Assembly: GCF_900112845.1 (NCBI RefSeq)
Contig: NZ_FONG01000010.1
Span: forward strand, 1 to 64,000
Direction of reading: 5' to 3'
DNA: 64,000 bases
Source of the DNA: Actinacidiphila alni
GTDB taxonomy: Bacteria > Actinomycetota > Actinomycetes > Streptomycetales > Streptomycetaceae
Shown: in pieces, positions 29,757 through 39,115 of the stretch
How the letters are laid out: each line of letters begins with the position of its first letter
How positions within the stretch are numbered: position 1 is the first letter of the stretch
The notes under the pieces: generated by a model
The model's database searches: none
What the model saw: only the letters and a program-made list of their open reading frames with translations
Told to the model about the DNA's origin: nothing
Translations under genes and position numbers: made by a program

Positions 29757-32252
29757 TCACAGATGCCGTTGCAGCTCCGTCGCGCGCAGGACGTCCAGGT
29801 CGTGTGATCCGTAGATGGTCTCGGCCTGGGGGAGGTTGTCGCGCAGCAGTTGTTCGGCCTCCTCGGGGCGGCCCGCTTCGGCGAGCCGTTCCGCGTAGAG
29901 CACGCGGGCCTTGATGGTGAGCGGGTGCGAAGTTCCCAGGAGCCGTTCGCGGCCGTCGACGGCATCGCGCATGAGGGCGAGGGCGGACTCGTACTCGCCG
30001 GCCAGCGACTGGGCCCAGCTCAGGACGAGTTGCGCGGAGTGGACCGTCGGGTGGCCTTCCCCGTAGAGGCGGACACGTGCGCGCAGGGCGCGCCGCGCGG
30101 CGGCGACCTTTGCCTCCGCGGACGCGTCGGTGCGCAGCAGGCCGTAGGCGTAATTGCTGTAGGCGACGGCGGTGACGACGTGATCGGTGCCAAGGCTGCG
30201 CTCGGCGTCGGCGATGGTGGCGGGCCCGTCACGCAGGAAGGTCCGGGTGCGGCCGGAATGGGCCAGCAGTTCCAGCGCGTACGCCCGGCTGCGCAGAGTC
30301 TCGACGTGGTCGTTGCCGAGGGTGCGTCGCTGTCCGTCGATGGCGCGCCTGATCCAGTCGAGGGACTCCTCGGCGTGGCCCATCAGGTAGAGCGTGATGC
30401 TCAGCGCCGCGGCGGTTTCCAGGGTGTCACGGTGCCGCGCTCCGAGGGTGTCGGAGCGGCGCGCGTGCACGCGCCGCAGTATCCCCTCGGCTTCCGGATA
30501 GGCGCCGAGCCTGCGGAGGAAGTCGCCGTGGTGGTGACGGGCGGCCAAAGTGGCCGGGTCGCCGGGTCCCTGCAGGCGCTCCGATTTCTCGCCTGCCAGC
30601 GTGGCGAGCTCGACAGCCGCCCGGTAGTCACCAGCCTCACAGACGAGTTGGGCGGCCCGGACGCCCAGTGCGACAGCCGGGCCGACGGTCGACGCGTCGG
30701 TGTGCCGCAGAAGGGCCGCGGTGTGCGGAAGGAGTAGCCGCAGCCGCCTGACGTCGGCGGGCGAGAACCCTGCGGGGAGGGCGGCGTCCAGCAAGTGGAC
30801 GGCGGCTCCCATGTACCGCGGCCGTTCGATCGCCTCGATGCTGGTGTGAACACTCTCGAGCACGAGTCCGTGCACCTGGAGGCAGGGCGTCGGCGCGGCT
30901 CCTGCGGACGGTTCGGCGTCGATGTGCGTCGAGACCAGCGAATTGTCGATCAGAGCGCGCAGGGCCGGTTCGGCCTTGCGCCAGAATTCGTCGTCCGTCG
31001 CGGTCTGCGCCCGTGGGCCGGTCCCGGCGCCCGGGCCCCGCGCGCGGTCGCCCGACAAGGTGGCGCGCGGCAGCGGTGCCTGGCTCCAGCAGGACAGCAG
31101 GCGCATCAGCGTCGTGGCCTCCGGCAGCCCGCGGGCACTGAGCGCGTCGAGAGTGATCTGCCAGGTCCAGGACAGGCGTTGGCGCAACTCCCCCTCGGCG
31201 ATCGGAGCGCCGACGTCCTCGGCCGGCGGCAGTTCCGCTCCCTGGTCCGCCAGGACCGTACCGTCGTGTTCGAACCGGGCGCGGTAGTCGTTCAGCGACC
31301 ATGTCTCCAGCGCCTGGCGCTCCAGATAGCTGCCGGCGAGCCGCAGTGCCAGCGGGAGCCTGCCGAGACGGTTCGCCAGGTCGAGCGCGTCCTGGGACGT
31401 GCCGCGGCCGGGAGCGAAGTCCGTGATGATCCGCGCCGCGTCCTCGGCGGGCAGCACATCGAGGCGGTGGAGGATCGTCTGCTGCCACTGCGGTGCGCGT
31501 GCCCGGCGCGTCGTCACCAGGATCGCGCCCGTGGTGGTGGGGCGCAGCCATCCGTCGAGGGTCTCGGGGTTGTCGGCCTTGTCGAGGACGAGGAACCAGC
31601 CTTCCGCGCGGGAGAGGTACTTCCACACCAGGTCGGCTGCCGCCAGGCGCCCTTCCTGCGCTCCTCGCAACTCTTCCTCGTCGGCGCCGAGTTCGGCGGC
31701 GGCGGTCAGCATTCCGCGGCGCAGATCGGTTCGGTCGGCCGCCACCACCCACAAAGCGGTCAGCCCCTCGGCTTCGACGGCGCGGAACACCTCGGCCGCC
31801 AGTGCCGTCTTGCCGCTCCCGCCCATGCCGTGCAGGACGTGGGGCGGCCCGGGCAGGTGGACGGCCGCCGTCAGTTCGGCCAGTTGCTCCTCCCGCCCGC
31901 GGAAGATCCGGGGAGGGCTTTCGACCCGCGGTGTGCGCACGGACTCCTGCCACCAGCCGGCCTCCCCCACCGCCGGCCCGGCGTTGTGGTCACCGAACGC
32001 GTGGGAGTGGTCGCGGAGGGCCGGATGTGCTGCGGGAAGCGGGGATTGATGCTGCCCGGGGTTCACCGGCAGCAGGCCCTCGCGTGCCGCAGAGGCGGAG
32101 TCGGGAGGTATGGACCGGCCGTCCGGCTCGCGGCGCATCCGTTCCGTGATCGCGGCCACTCCGGTCCGGGCCCGCTGCCACAGGGCGGTGACCGTCAGGG
32201 TGATCAGTGTCGTACCCGCCGTGACGGCCACGGCGGTGAGTGCAGCATCCAT
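29757..32252 (-). CDS. STAND (NB-ARC) NTPase with TPR repeats
   Basis: An 831-residue STAND signalling protein. An N-terminal hydrophobic helix (~5-24) may anchor it to the membrane. Next is a linker, then an NB-ARC NTPase: Walker A HGMGGSGKTAL (Lys148), Walker B WFLVLDKADN, a sensor Arg in TGAILVTTRRA and the GLPLAL-like GRLPLALRLAG. The C-terminal half (~430-831) is TPR repeats with the typical ARHHHGDFLRRLGAYPEAEG, RRTLGNDHVETLRSRAYALE and ERLAEAGRPEEAEQLLRDNL. Such proteins sense a ligand through TPRs and oligomerise. It is divergent from a DUF397-MFS pair. The start codon could also be a GTG 13 codons earlier. Confidence 0.9.
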   Translation of the reverse strand: MDAALTAVAVTAGTTLITLTVTALWQRARTGVAAITERMRREPDGRSIPPDSASAAREGLLPVNPGQHQSPLPAAHPALRDHSHAFGDHNAGPAVGEAGWWQESVRTPRVESPPRIFRGREEQLAELTAAVHLPGPPHVLHGMGGSGKTALAAEVFRAVEAEGLTALWVVAADRTDLRRGMLTAAAELGADEEELRGAQEGRLAAADLVWKYLSRAEGWFLVLDKADNPETLDGWLRPTTTGAILVTTRRARAPQWQQTILHRLDVLPAEDAARIITDFAPGRGTSQDALDLANRLGRLPLALRLAGSYLERQALETWSLNDYRARFEHDGTVLADQGAELPPAEDVGAPIAEGELRQRLSWTWQITLDALSARGLPEATTLMRLLSCWSQAPLPRATLSGDRARGPGAGTGPRAQTATDDEFWRKAEPALRALIDNSLVSTHIDAEPSAGAAPTPCLQVHGLVLESVHTSIEAIERPRYMGAAVHLLDAALPAGFSPADVRRLRLLLPHTAALLRHTDASTVGPAVALGVRAAQLVCEAGDYRAAVELATLAGEKSERLQGPGDPATLAARHHHGDFLRRLGAYPEAEGILRRVHARRSDTLGARHRDTLETAAALSITLYLMGHAEESLDWIRRAIDGQRRTLGNDHVETLRSRAYALELLAHSGRTRTFLRDGPATIADAERSLGTDHVVTAVAYSNYAYGLLRTDASAEAKVAAARRALRARVRLYGEGHPTVHSAQLVLSWAQSLAGEYESALALMRDAVDGRERLLGTSHPLTIKARVLYAERLAEAGRPEEAEQLLRDNLPQAETIYGSHDLDVLRATELQRHL

Positions 32253-32422
32253 CCTCGCCCCACCGCCCTCAGGACTTTTCACCAACCACACGAGTCTAGA
32301 CGGAGCTTCGGCATCATGTCGGCGGAACTGGCCGAGATTCGCCCCGTTCTCCCCGTCGGCCGTTTCGTCACCGACGGCACGGTGATATCCCTCTCAGCCG
32401 CTTTCGACACCCGGAGGATTTC

Positions 32423-32641
32423 ATGTCAGAGTCTCAATTCGAGGGCGCTTTCTGGTTTAAAGCCACAGGCAGTGGTGACGCCGGATGCGTCGAGGTCGCC
32501 ATCACTCCGACACTGATCGGCGTGCGCGACACCAAAGACAAGGGGAATGGTCCCATTCTCGGCTTCGAACGGTCGACGTGGAATTCCTTCCTCCGCGACC
32601 TCAGCACCGACGAGTTCGTTCCAGAGTGGCTGTCTCTCTGA
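32423..32641 (+). CDS. DUF397-family small protein
   Basis: A 72-residue protein with the DUF397 pattern: aromatic-Lys near the start (FWFKATGSG), CVEVAITPTLIGVRDTKD, then LGFERSTWNSFLRDL. DUF397 proteins usually pair with an XRE-type regulator and act as an antitoxin-like or morphogenetic partner. Here no XRE gene adjoins; instead an MFS transporter overlaps it and a STAND protein is divergent. The unusual C-terminus (TDEFVPEWLSL) lengthens the usual family size slightly. Confidence 0.88.
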   Translation: MSESQFEGAFWFKATGSGDAGCVEVAITPTLIGVRDTKDKGNGPILGFERSTWNSFLRDLSTDEFVPEWLSL

Positions 32642-33864
32642 GGACCGGCTCCCGCGCGGTGGACCTGGCCACCGCGCAGGAGGCCGCTCCCGTCACTCCC
32701 CTGCTCGTGGCAACCGGTATCTCCGTCACCGGGGACGGCGCGTTCCAGGTGGCCGCCCCCCTCCTGGCCGCCTCACTCACCCGTGATCCGCTCGCCGTCT
32801 CCACGGTGACGGCGGCCTTCTACCTGCCATGGCTGATCGCCGGGCTACCGGCCGGCGCACTGGCCGACCGCTGGCCGCGCCGCCGGGTCATGCTGACGGC
32901 CGACGCCGTACGGGCCTGCCTCATCGGGCTGCTCGCCGTCCTGGTGGCGACCGGACACGCAGGGATGCCCGTCCTCGTGGCGGTGGTCCTGCTGACGGGG
33001 ATCGCCGGCTGCTTCTTCGACGCGTCCTCGCAGGCGGTGATCCCCTTCCTGGCCGGCCGCGACAAGGAGGTGCTGGCCACGGTCAACGGGCGCTACTGGT
33101 CCATCGACACCGTCGGCCGCTCGCTGCTGGGGCCGTCGAGCGGCTCCCTCGTCTTCGCCGCGGGCCGGTCGTTCCCCTTCATCGGCGACGCGGTCTCCTT
33201 CCTCGTGTCAGCGCTGTGCATCGGCCGCCTGCCGAGAATGCCGGCGGCCGGCGGCCGACAGCCGCTGCGCGCCGCCATCCGTGAGGGTCTCGCGCACTTG
33301 CGGAACACCCCGGTGCTGCGCCGACTGGCCGCGACCACAGCGCTGTACAACTTCGCCTACAACCTCGCCATGGCCACCTTCGTCCTCTACCTCACCGGCC
33401 CTCTGGATGTCGCCGACTCGGAGTACGGGATTCTCCTGGCGCTCGGCGCCCTCGGCGGCATCGCCACAGGATGGCGAGCGGCTCTCCTCACCCGGAACAT
33501 GAGCCACTGCCAGACCATGACGCTCGCCACCGCGCTCCAGGCGGTGGCCTGGCTCGGCATCGCCACCGTCCACGAGCCCGCCGCCATCGCCGGCTTCCTG
33601 GCACTGATCGGAGCCGCCTCCACCCTCGTCAGCGTCGCCGCGAGTTCCGCCCGCGCGGCCCTGACACCGGACCACCTGCTCGGCCGGGTGGTCTCCGTGT
33701 TCCGCATCTTCGGGATAGGAGCCGCCGGGCTCGGCGCGCTCAGCGGCGGCCTCACCGCCCAGCAGACCGGCCTGCGCGCACCGCTGTGGGCCGCCGTCGC
33801 ACTGCTCGCCCTCTCGGCCGCGGCGCAACGTCCGTGGCGCCGGGTGGCACCCGCCACTTCCTAG
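32626..33864 (+). CDS. MFS transporter (enterobactin-exporter-like)
   Basis: A 412-residue membrane transporter with about 11-12 hydrophobic helices and the MFS_3-type loop motif GALADRWPRRRVML (between TM2 and TM3). It begins with a GTG inside the end of the DUF397 gene (16-base overlap), so the pair is probably translationally linked. Conserved pieces include GCFFDASSQAVIP and GRYWSIDTVGRSLLGP. Likely a proton-driven drug or siderophore exporter; substrate unknown. Confidence 0.88.
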   Translation: MAVSLRTGSRAVDLATAQEAAPVTPLLVATGISVTGDGAFQVAAPLLAASLTRDPLAVSTVTAAFYLPWLIAGLPAGALADRWPRRRVMLTADAVRACLIGLLAVLVATGHAGMPVLVAVVLLTGIAGCFFDASSQAVIPFLAGRDKEVLATVNGRYWSIDTVGRSLLGPSSGSLVFAAGRSFPFIGDAVSFLVSALCIGRLPRMPAAGGRQPLRAAIREGLAHLRNTPVLRRLAATTALYNFAYNLAMATFVLYLTGPLDVADSEYGILLALGALGGIATGWRAALLTRNMSHCQTMTLATALQAVAWLGIATVHEPAAIAGFLALIGAASTLVSVAASSARAALTPDHLLGRVVSVFRIFGIGAAGLGALSGGLTAQQTGLRAPLWAAVALLALSAAAQRPWRRVAPATS

Positions 33865-34182
33865 GCGGCTCCCGACGGGCCCGAGGTCCCGTCCCGCTGC
33901 GGGCAGTCGCGCCGAATCGGCCATTTTCGGAAAGGAGTTCCCCTTCGAGAACATGGAGGAGAAAATGGGATTTCTTTTCCGTCGGGACCGACACGCCCCG
34001 TGAGGATCCGTCTCCGCAGTGCGAAGAGAACGCCGCTTCGCATTCGACATATGCGGTGGGAATGTGACGGGATCATCCCGTGCTCCGGTATTCCGACGAC
34101 CCTACGCGGGGGCGTACTCGGTGCGGTCGAACGCCCGAAAGACGCCGGTGGGCGCGGGCGGTTCACCGAGGGCCGGGACGAC
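33865..34182. other. Gap with locally AT-richer sequence, no confident gene
   Basis: This 318-base space separates the MFS gene from a convergent STAS gene. A short GACGGG/CCCGTC hairpin (33874-33893) could end the MFS transcript. Bases ~33895-34090 are visibly less GC-rich than their surroundings. An ATG-led frame near 33954 (MEEKMGFLFRRDRHAP) is only 16 codons and unsupported. Confidence 0.5.
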
Positions 34183-34500
34183 TCACCGACTGCTCGCGCG
34201 CGCCTCGTCCACGGTGGGGAAGACATTCAGGACGCCGTCCACACCGACCAGTTGGAACAGCCGGTCCAGCGGCGGGTGCAGCCCGACGATGCGCAGGTCG
34301 GCGTTCTGATGGGTACGGAGCAGCAGATTGAGGAAGCTGGAGTCCGCGAAGGTGACCGCGCCGACGTCCAGGATCACCGCAGGAGAGGCCGCGATGGCTG
34401 CCCGCAGACGGGCTTCGAGCGGTGCCAGGTTTCCGACGTCCAGATCGCCCTCCGCCGTGACGACGTGCGGCGACGTGGGAGCGCTGTCCATTGTCGACAT
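34183..34500 (-). CDS. STAS-domain anti-sigma factor antagonist (DSSF type)
   Basis: A 105-residue STAS protein: VVTAEGDLDVGNLAPLEARL and the phosphorylation loop TFADSSFLNLLL. It is clearly the closest local relative of the STAS protein at 22193-22534, which has the same DSSFL variant. An AAGGAAG-like site is ahead of ATG; the third-codon ATG (MDSAPTS) is an alternative. It stands alone between convergent and divergent neighbours. Confidence 0.88.
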   Translation of the reverse strand: MSTMDSAPTSPHVVTAEGDLDVGNLAPLEARLRAAIAASPAVILDVGAVTFADSSFLNLLLRTHQNADLRIVGLHPPLDRLFQLVGVDGVLNVFPTVDEARASSR

Positions 34501-34762
34501 GAAGGAAGTATGCCGAACCGTCGACCGCCGCGGGGTAACAAGTGTGATGCTGTTGACCCGGCGGGCGAGCGGCTGAGCCCGTTCCCGCGGCCGAGGCCCC
34601 TGCGGGGCAAGGAAGTCGCCGTGCGCCCGGCGTTGCGGCCGACGACAGGCCGACCGACGGCCGGGCCGCCGTGTCCGGGCTGTTCAGCGCCGCGTCCGGC
34701 GCTCCGCCGTGTTATGCATGGGACGGTCGGGATCGGTTCTCCCCCGGAGGAAGGGACACATC

Positions 34763-35587
34763 GTGCCGCAGAAGACGTGGTTCATCACCGGCGCCTCACG
34801 GGGCTTCGGCCGGGAGTGGGCGGTCGCGGCGCTCGACCGCGGTGACCGCGTGGCCGCGACGGCCCGCGACCTCTCCGCACTGGACGACCTCGCCGCCGCA
34901 TACGGGGACCCGTTCCTGCCCCTGAGGCTCGACGTCACCGATCGCGACGCCGACTTCGCCGCCGTACGTCGGGCCCACGAACACTTCGGGCGTCTCGACG
35001 TGGTCGTCAACAATGCCGGTTACGGCCACTTCGGGATGGTCGAGGAGATCACCGAGGCGGAGGCCCGCGCTCAGCTGGAGACCAACCTCTTCGGTGCGCT
35101 GTGGGTCACCCAGGCGGCCCTGCCCTTCCTGCGCGAGCAGGGCAGCGGCCACATCCTTCAGGTCTCCTCCATCGGCGGCATCAGCGCATTCCCCCTGGTG
35201 GGCATCTACCACGCCTCGAAGTGGGCGCTCGAAGGGATCAGCCAGGCGCTGGCCCAGGAGGTCGCGGGATTCGGCATCAAGGTCACGCTCATCGAACCGG
35301 GCGGCTTCGCCACGGACTGGGCGGGTTCCTCGTCGAGGACGTCCGAGCCCTTGCCGGCGTACGCCGAGTACCACACGCGGGTGCAGGAGCAGCGGCGCGC
35401 GCGGGTCGGTACACCGGGCGACCCGCGTGCCTCCGCCGCCGCCGTCCTCGACATTGTCGACGCCGAGGAGCCACCGCTGCGGTGCTTCCTCGGTACGTCA
35501 CCCCTGGGCATCGCCAAGGCCGACTACGAGCAGCGGCTGGCGACCTGGGAGAAGTGGCAGTCCGTCGCGGAGCGCGCCCAGGGCTGA
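34763..35587 (+). CDS. Short-chain dehydrogenase/reductase (SDR)
   Basis: A 274-residue NAD(P)H-dependent classical SDR. The GTG start follows GGAGGAAGGGA. The Rossmann TGASRGFG lies at ~9-16, VVNNAGYG at ~83, and the active site has Ser in VSSIGGIS and Tyr-x-x-x-Lys in YHASKWAL. The long C-terminal tail with ADYEQRLATWEKW fits the SDR subgroup often annotated as oxidoreductase acting on alcohols or ketones. No pathway partners are adjacent. Confidence 0.92.
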   Translation: MPQKTWFITGASRGFGREWAVAALDRGDRVAATARDLSALDDLAAAYGDPFLPLRLDVTDRDADFAAVRRAHEHFGRLDVVVNNAGYGHFGMVEEITEAEARAQLETNLFGALWVTQAALPFLREQGSGHILQVSSIGGISAFPLVGIYHASKWALEGISQALAQEVAGFGIKVTLIEPGGFATDWAGSSSRTSEPLPAYAEYHTRVQEQRRARVGTPGDPRASAAAVLDIVDAEEPPLRCFLGTSPLGIAKADYEQRLATWEKWQSVAERAQG

Positions 35588-36027
35588 CCGGACACGTCAC
35601 CCGCCGCGTCCGCCCCCGCGCCTTGCCCGGCGCGTGATTACCCATGGTGCCAGGCACGACCGGGTCGACGGGACCGTGAGCCGTACGAGGGCGATGGCCG
35701 CGTCTGCGGCCGTGACGGTCCGGCGGGGCTGGGTACGGACTCGTTCGTGTCGGAAGAGGCCCGTGGGCGTGCGTATGAGAGCGCTCTTCCGGGGCACACG
35801 GCACTGCGTCGGGACGGATCCCGGCGTGGGAGGGACGGGACGGGATGCTTCGACTTTTCGTGTACGACGGGTGGGGTCGTCGGCTGCGTTGGGCGATGAG
35901 GTCGCGGGACCGGCAGCGGTAGGGCGTGTTCCGTGGATGGGTCCGGGCCCGTCCACGGAACTCCGACCCAGTAGATACGCCGCACGCCAAGGACGTCCGA
36001 AACGAACCTGACGACCGAGGAGCCGCC
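35588..36027. other. Gap containing one strong hairpin
   Basis: A 440-base space before the PAP2 gene. The only clear structure is the inverted repeat at 35928-35961. No open frame with a ribosome site or family resemblance was found. Confidence 0.5.
35928..35961. other. Strong inverted repeat upstream of the PAP2-type gene
   Basis: GTTCCGTGGA pairs perfectly with TCCACGGAAC. After a T-G pair the stem continues with GGG/CCC, closing on a 6-base loop, so about 14 pairs form in all. It lies 67 bases before the PAP2 start codon. It could be an operator, a leader hairpin or a terminator of transcription entering from the SDR gene. Confidence 0.6.
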
Positions 36028-36945
36028 ATGGCCACGAACGCGTCGGCGAGAGCACGGGGCATCGGCGGTGCGGCTTTCTCGGCCCAGGTGCTGCACCGGC
36101 TCGGCCGGCTCGCTCACCGCCGCCGCGCATCGTCTCCGGGGCGCGTGCCGCGGCTGTTTCCCGAACTCCTGCTCCTGGTAGCCGTGGACGCGGTGTACAA
36201 GTACGGCCGCAAACTCGCGAACGGCCAGACGTCTGAGGCGTTCGCGCACGCGCGGGCCGTGTGGTCGCTCGAACGCCGCCTGCATGTGCCGAGCGAGCAC
36301 GCCGTCCAGCAGGTCATGCTGCACAGCGAATCGGTGACGCGGATCGCCAACTACCTCTACGCCACGGTGCATTTCCCGGCCATGCTGCTCTTCCTCGGCT
36401 ACATGTTCCTGCGGCACCGCGCGCACTACCTGTGGATCCGGCGCGCGCTGGTCGTCCAGACCATGGCCGCCCTGGTGATCCACTGCGCCTATCCTCTGGC
36501 TCCCCCGCGGATGCTGTCCGGCACCGGCATGGTCGACACGGCGCAGGTGTACGGGCCTTCGGTGTACGGTGCCACGCCGGACGGGCACTCCATGGCCAAC
36601 CAGTTCGCGGCGATGCCATCGCTGCACGTCGGCTGGGCGCTGGCGATCGCCGTCGGCCTGATCGCCGCGCACCGCCCCGCCCCGGGCGCGGCCGGGACCG
36701 TTCGGTCCCGCCTTCGGTATCTCTGGCTCCTCCATCCGGTACTGACCTGCCTGATCGTCGTCGGGACCGCCAATCACTACTGGCTGGACGGGATCGTCGG
36801 CAGCGCCCTGCTGGGCCTGGCACTGGCACTGGTTCCCGGGCCACTGCCCGCCGCGGAGCCCGCGGCCGCCGCTTCACCCGTAGGCCGGACCCGGACACCG
36901 CTGGGCACGCGCCCGCCGCGGCCGGGCGGTGCTCAGCTGCGATAG
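36028..36945 (+). CDS. PAP2-type membrane phosphatase/phosphotransferase (inositolphosphotransferase-like)
   Basis: A 305-residue membrane protein, ATG behind GAGGAG. It has five to six helices and the phosphatase motifs of the Aur1/IPC-synthase-like PAP2 group: HCAYPLAPPRML (C1-like), AAMPSLHVGWAL (C2) and ANHYWLDGIVGS (C3). The conserved His residues of C2 and C3 are present. It probably acts on lipid phosphates or transfers a headgroup outside the membrane. The N-terminal cytoplasmic piece is basic. Substrate not predictable. Confidence 0.88.
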   Translation: MATNASARARGIGGAAFSAQVLHRLGRLAHRRRASSPGRVPRLFPELLLLVAVDAVYKYGRKLANGQTSEAFAHARAVWSLERRLHVPSEHAVQQVMLHSESVTRIANYLYATVHFPAMLLFLGYMFLRHRAHYLWIRRALVVQTMAALVIHCAYPLAPPRMLSGTGMVDTAQVYGPSVYGATPDGHSMANQFAAMPSLHVGWALAIAVGLIAAHRPAPGAAGTVRSRLRYLWLLHPVLTCLIVVGTANHYWLDGIVGSALLGLALALVPGPLPAAEPAAAASPVGRTRTPLGTRPPRPGGAQLR

Positions 36946-38243
36946 CGGGCCAGGACGCGGTTGCCGTCCCGTACCAATGTGCGGCGCAGGGAATCCAGCC
37001 CGATGGCCCCGCTGTAGAACTGCTGGAGCGCGGGCGTGGCGATCTTGTCGGACCATTCGGCATAGCCCCGGACACCCAGTGCGGGAGAGGCGGCCAAGTG
37101 GCCGGCCAGCGCGACGCCGGTGCTCCACCCGAGCTTCGCCGTGGACAGCGCCGGGTCGCTCAGGGCCACGGCATCCGTGGGAGGCATCCAGTCCCCTTGG
37201 GCGAGCCGCACCATGTGCGGGGTGCTGGTCATGAAGTCGATGAACGCCATCGCCTCCCGACGGTGCTTGCACGCCGCGGACACCGAGAGGGTCTGTGGGC
37301 TGACGCCTTGTGCGCGGCCGCCGTCCGGGGCGGACTCGCCGACCGGCAGGGGCAGGACCACCCAGTCGAAGCCCTCGGGCGCCTGCTGCTGGATCTGCTG
37401 CCGGTAGGAGAAGTCGAGCGGAAGGATCGCGTAGCGGCCGGCGAAGAATCCGGGCAGTACGTCACCGCCGCCGAGCGCGAGAGCGCCGGCGGGCGCGGTG
37501 CCGTCCTGGACGACCTGGCGCCTGACCAGTTCGGCGAAGGCCGAGTCGGCGTTCCCGAACCGCACCTGGCTCGGACCTCCGCCCGGATCCTTGTACAGAA
37601 CGCGACCGCCGTTGGTGAGCGCCAGGTTGAGTGTCACGCTCACCGGGGATTTCATCGGCCAAGCCGTGCCGTACCGCCGCGCGGCGCCGCCCGCGCGGTG
37701 CGACAGACGGCGGCAGACGTCCTCGAACTCCGTCCATGTCCACGCGTCCGCGCTGTCGGTGACCGTCACGCCCGCCTCCTCCAGCAGCCTCCGGTTGGCG
37801 ATCAGCACGCGTGGCTCCTGAAGGAACGGCACTCCGTACACCGCCCCGCCGAGCCGGGCGGTGTCCCAGGTGCGCTCCGGGATCCGACGCCGGAGGGAGG
37901 CCGGGATCAGCGTCGTGAGGTCGGCGAGGTACCCGCCGAAGCCGAAGTCCGTCAGGTCGTTGCCCTCGTCGTGAATGATGTCGGAAGCGGCCCCGCCCTC
38001 GAACGAGGTGAGCAGCTGGTCGTGGACGTCGTCCCAACTGCCTTGCACGTAACGGACCTTGATCTGCGACTGCTGTGCGTTCCACTGCTCGACGAGCGCC
38101 TTGTTGACCTTCACCGACTCCTCCTGCCACGCCAGCGACAGGAAGTCCAGGCTCGGTGGACCCGACCGGGACGGGGAACCGCAGCCGGACACCGCGACCG
38201 TGGTGCTGCCGAGCACGCCCGCCAGCACCGTGCGGCGGCGCAT
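36933..38243 (-). CDS. ABC sugar importer, substrate-binding lipoprotein
   Basis: A 436-residue family 1 solute-binding protein, anchored by a lipobox (TTVAVSGC, Cys ~21). Typical blocks: LDFLSLAWQEESVKVNKALV, SDIIHDEGNDLTDFGFGGYL, AVYGVPFLQEPRVLIANRRL, and CKHRREAMAFIDFMTS near the C-terminus. The ATG overlaps the stop of the upstream permease gene (ATGA). The ligand is probably an oligosaccharide, judging from the CUT1-type partner permeases. Third gene of a three-gene operon; overlaps the PAP2 end by 13 bases, tail to tail. Confidence 0.93.
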   Translation of the reverse strand: MRRRTVLAGVLGSTTVAVSGCGSPSRSGPPSLDFLSLAWQEESVKVNKALVEQWNAQQSQIKVRYVQGSWDDVHDQLLTSFEGGAASDIIHDEGNDLTDFGFGGYLADLTTLIPASLRRRIPERTWDTARLGGAVYGVPFLQEPRVLIANRRLLEEAGVTVTDSADAWTWTEFEDVCRRLSHRAGGAARRYGTAWPMKSPVSVTLNLALTNGGRVLYKDPGGGPSQVRFGNADSAFAELVRRQVVQDGTAPAGALALGGGDVLPGFFAGRYAILPLDFSYRQQIQQQAPEGFDWVVLPLPVGESAPDGGRAQGVSPQTLSVSAACKHRREAMAFIDFMTSTPHMVRLAQGDWMPPTDAVALSDPALSTAKLGWSTGVALAGHLAASPALGVRGYAEWSDKIATPALQQFYSGAIGLDSLRRTLVRDGNRVLARYRS

Positions 38244-39115
38244 CAGCCCTTCACCGCCCCGCTGAGCATGCCCTGGACCAGGTGCCGCTGAAGGAGCGCG
38301 AAGAACAGCAGGCTGGGCAGTGTGGCCAGGACCGAGGCCGCGGCGAGGGGCCCGAGGTCCGCGGCGCCCTCGGCGCCCAGGAAATGGGTCAGGATCACGG
38401 ACATCGTCTGCTTCTCCGGTGACTTGAGGAGTACCAGGGCGAAGAAGAATTCGTTCCACGCGGTCACGAACGAGAACATCAACGTCGCCACGAGGCCGGG
38501 CAGGAGAAGCGGCACGACCACACTGCGCAGCGTCCGGTACCGGCCGCACCCGTCGATCGCGGCGGCCTCCTCCAACGACACGGGCACCGCCCTCACGTAT
38601 CCCTGGAGCATCCACAGCGCGAACGGCAGCGTCCAGACGACGTACACCAGACCCAGACCCGGCCTGGAGTCGATCAGATGCATGACCTTGAGCACCATGA
38701 ACAGCGGGATGATGATCAACACCAGCGGGAACGCCTGGCTGACCAGCACCCACACGGTTCCGGCCCGGCCGACCGCCGTACGGAACCGGACCGTCGCGTA
38801 GGCCGCGGGCACCGCTATGGCCACCGACACCAGTGCTGCCGCACCGGCCACCGCCACGCTGTTGAGGGCGGCGTGCAACAGCGGCTGCTCGGCGAACGCC
38901 TTCCGGAAGTTGTCCAGCGTGGGGTGGTGCGGCAGCCAGGACGGATCCACCGAGCCGAGTTCCCGCGGTGACTTGAAGGCCGTGGAGACCAGCCACAGCA
39001 GCGGGAAGGCGAGAAAGGCCAGGTAACACAGCAGGGCGGCGTACTGCGCGGCCCTGCCCCAGCCGCGCCGTCGGCGCGCGCCCCGTGCCGAGGCCGGCAT
39101 CCGGCGGCCGGTCAT
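38243..39115 (-). CDS. ABC sugar importer, permease 2 (CUT1 type)
   Basis: A 290-residue membrane permease, MalG-like, with six helices and the EAA loop that contacts the ATPase (SLEEAAAIDGCGRYRTLRSV then VVPLLLPG). The start ATG overlaps the preceding permease stop (ATGA). A long basic N-terminus (RRMPASARGARRRRG) precedes helix 1. Works with the other permease and lipoprotein; the ATPase is not encoded here, as is common in Streptomyces, where one MsiK-like ATPase serves many importers. Confidence 0.94.
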   Translation of the reverse strand: MTGRRMPASARGARRRRGWGRAAQYAALLCYLAFLAFPLLWLVSTAFKSPRELGSVDPSWLPHHPTLDNFRKAFAEQPLLHAALNSVAVAGAAALVSVAIAVPAAYATVRFRTAVGRAGTVWVLVSQAFPLVLIIIPLFMVLKVMHLIDSRPGLGLVYVVWTLPFALWMLQGYVRAVPVSLEEAAAIDGCGRYRTLRSVVVPLLLPGLVATLMFSFVTAWNEFFFALVLLKSPEKQTMSVILTHFLGAEGAADLGPLAAASVLATLPSLLFFALLQRHLVQGMLSGAVKG

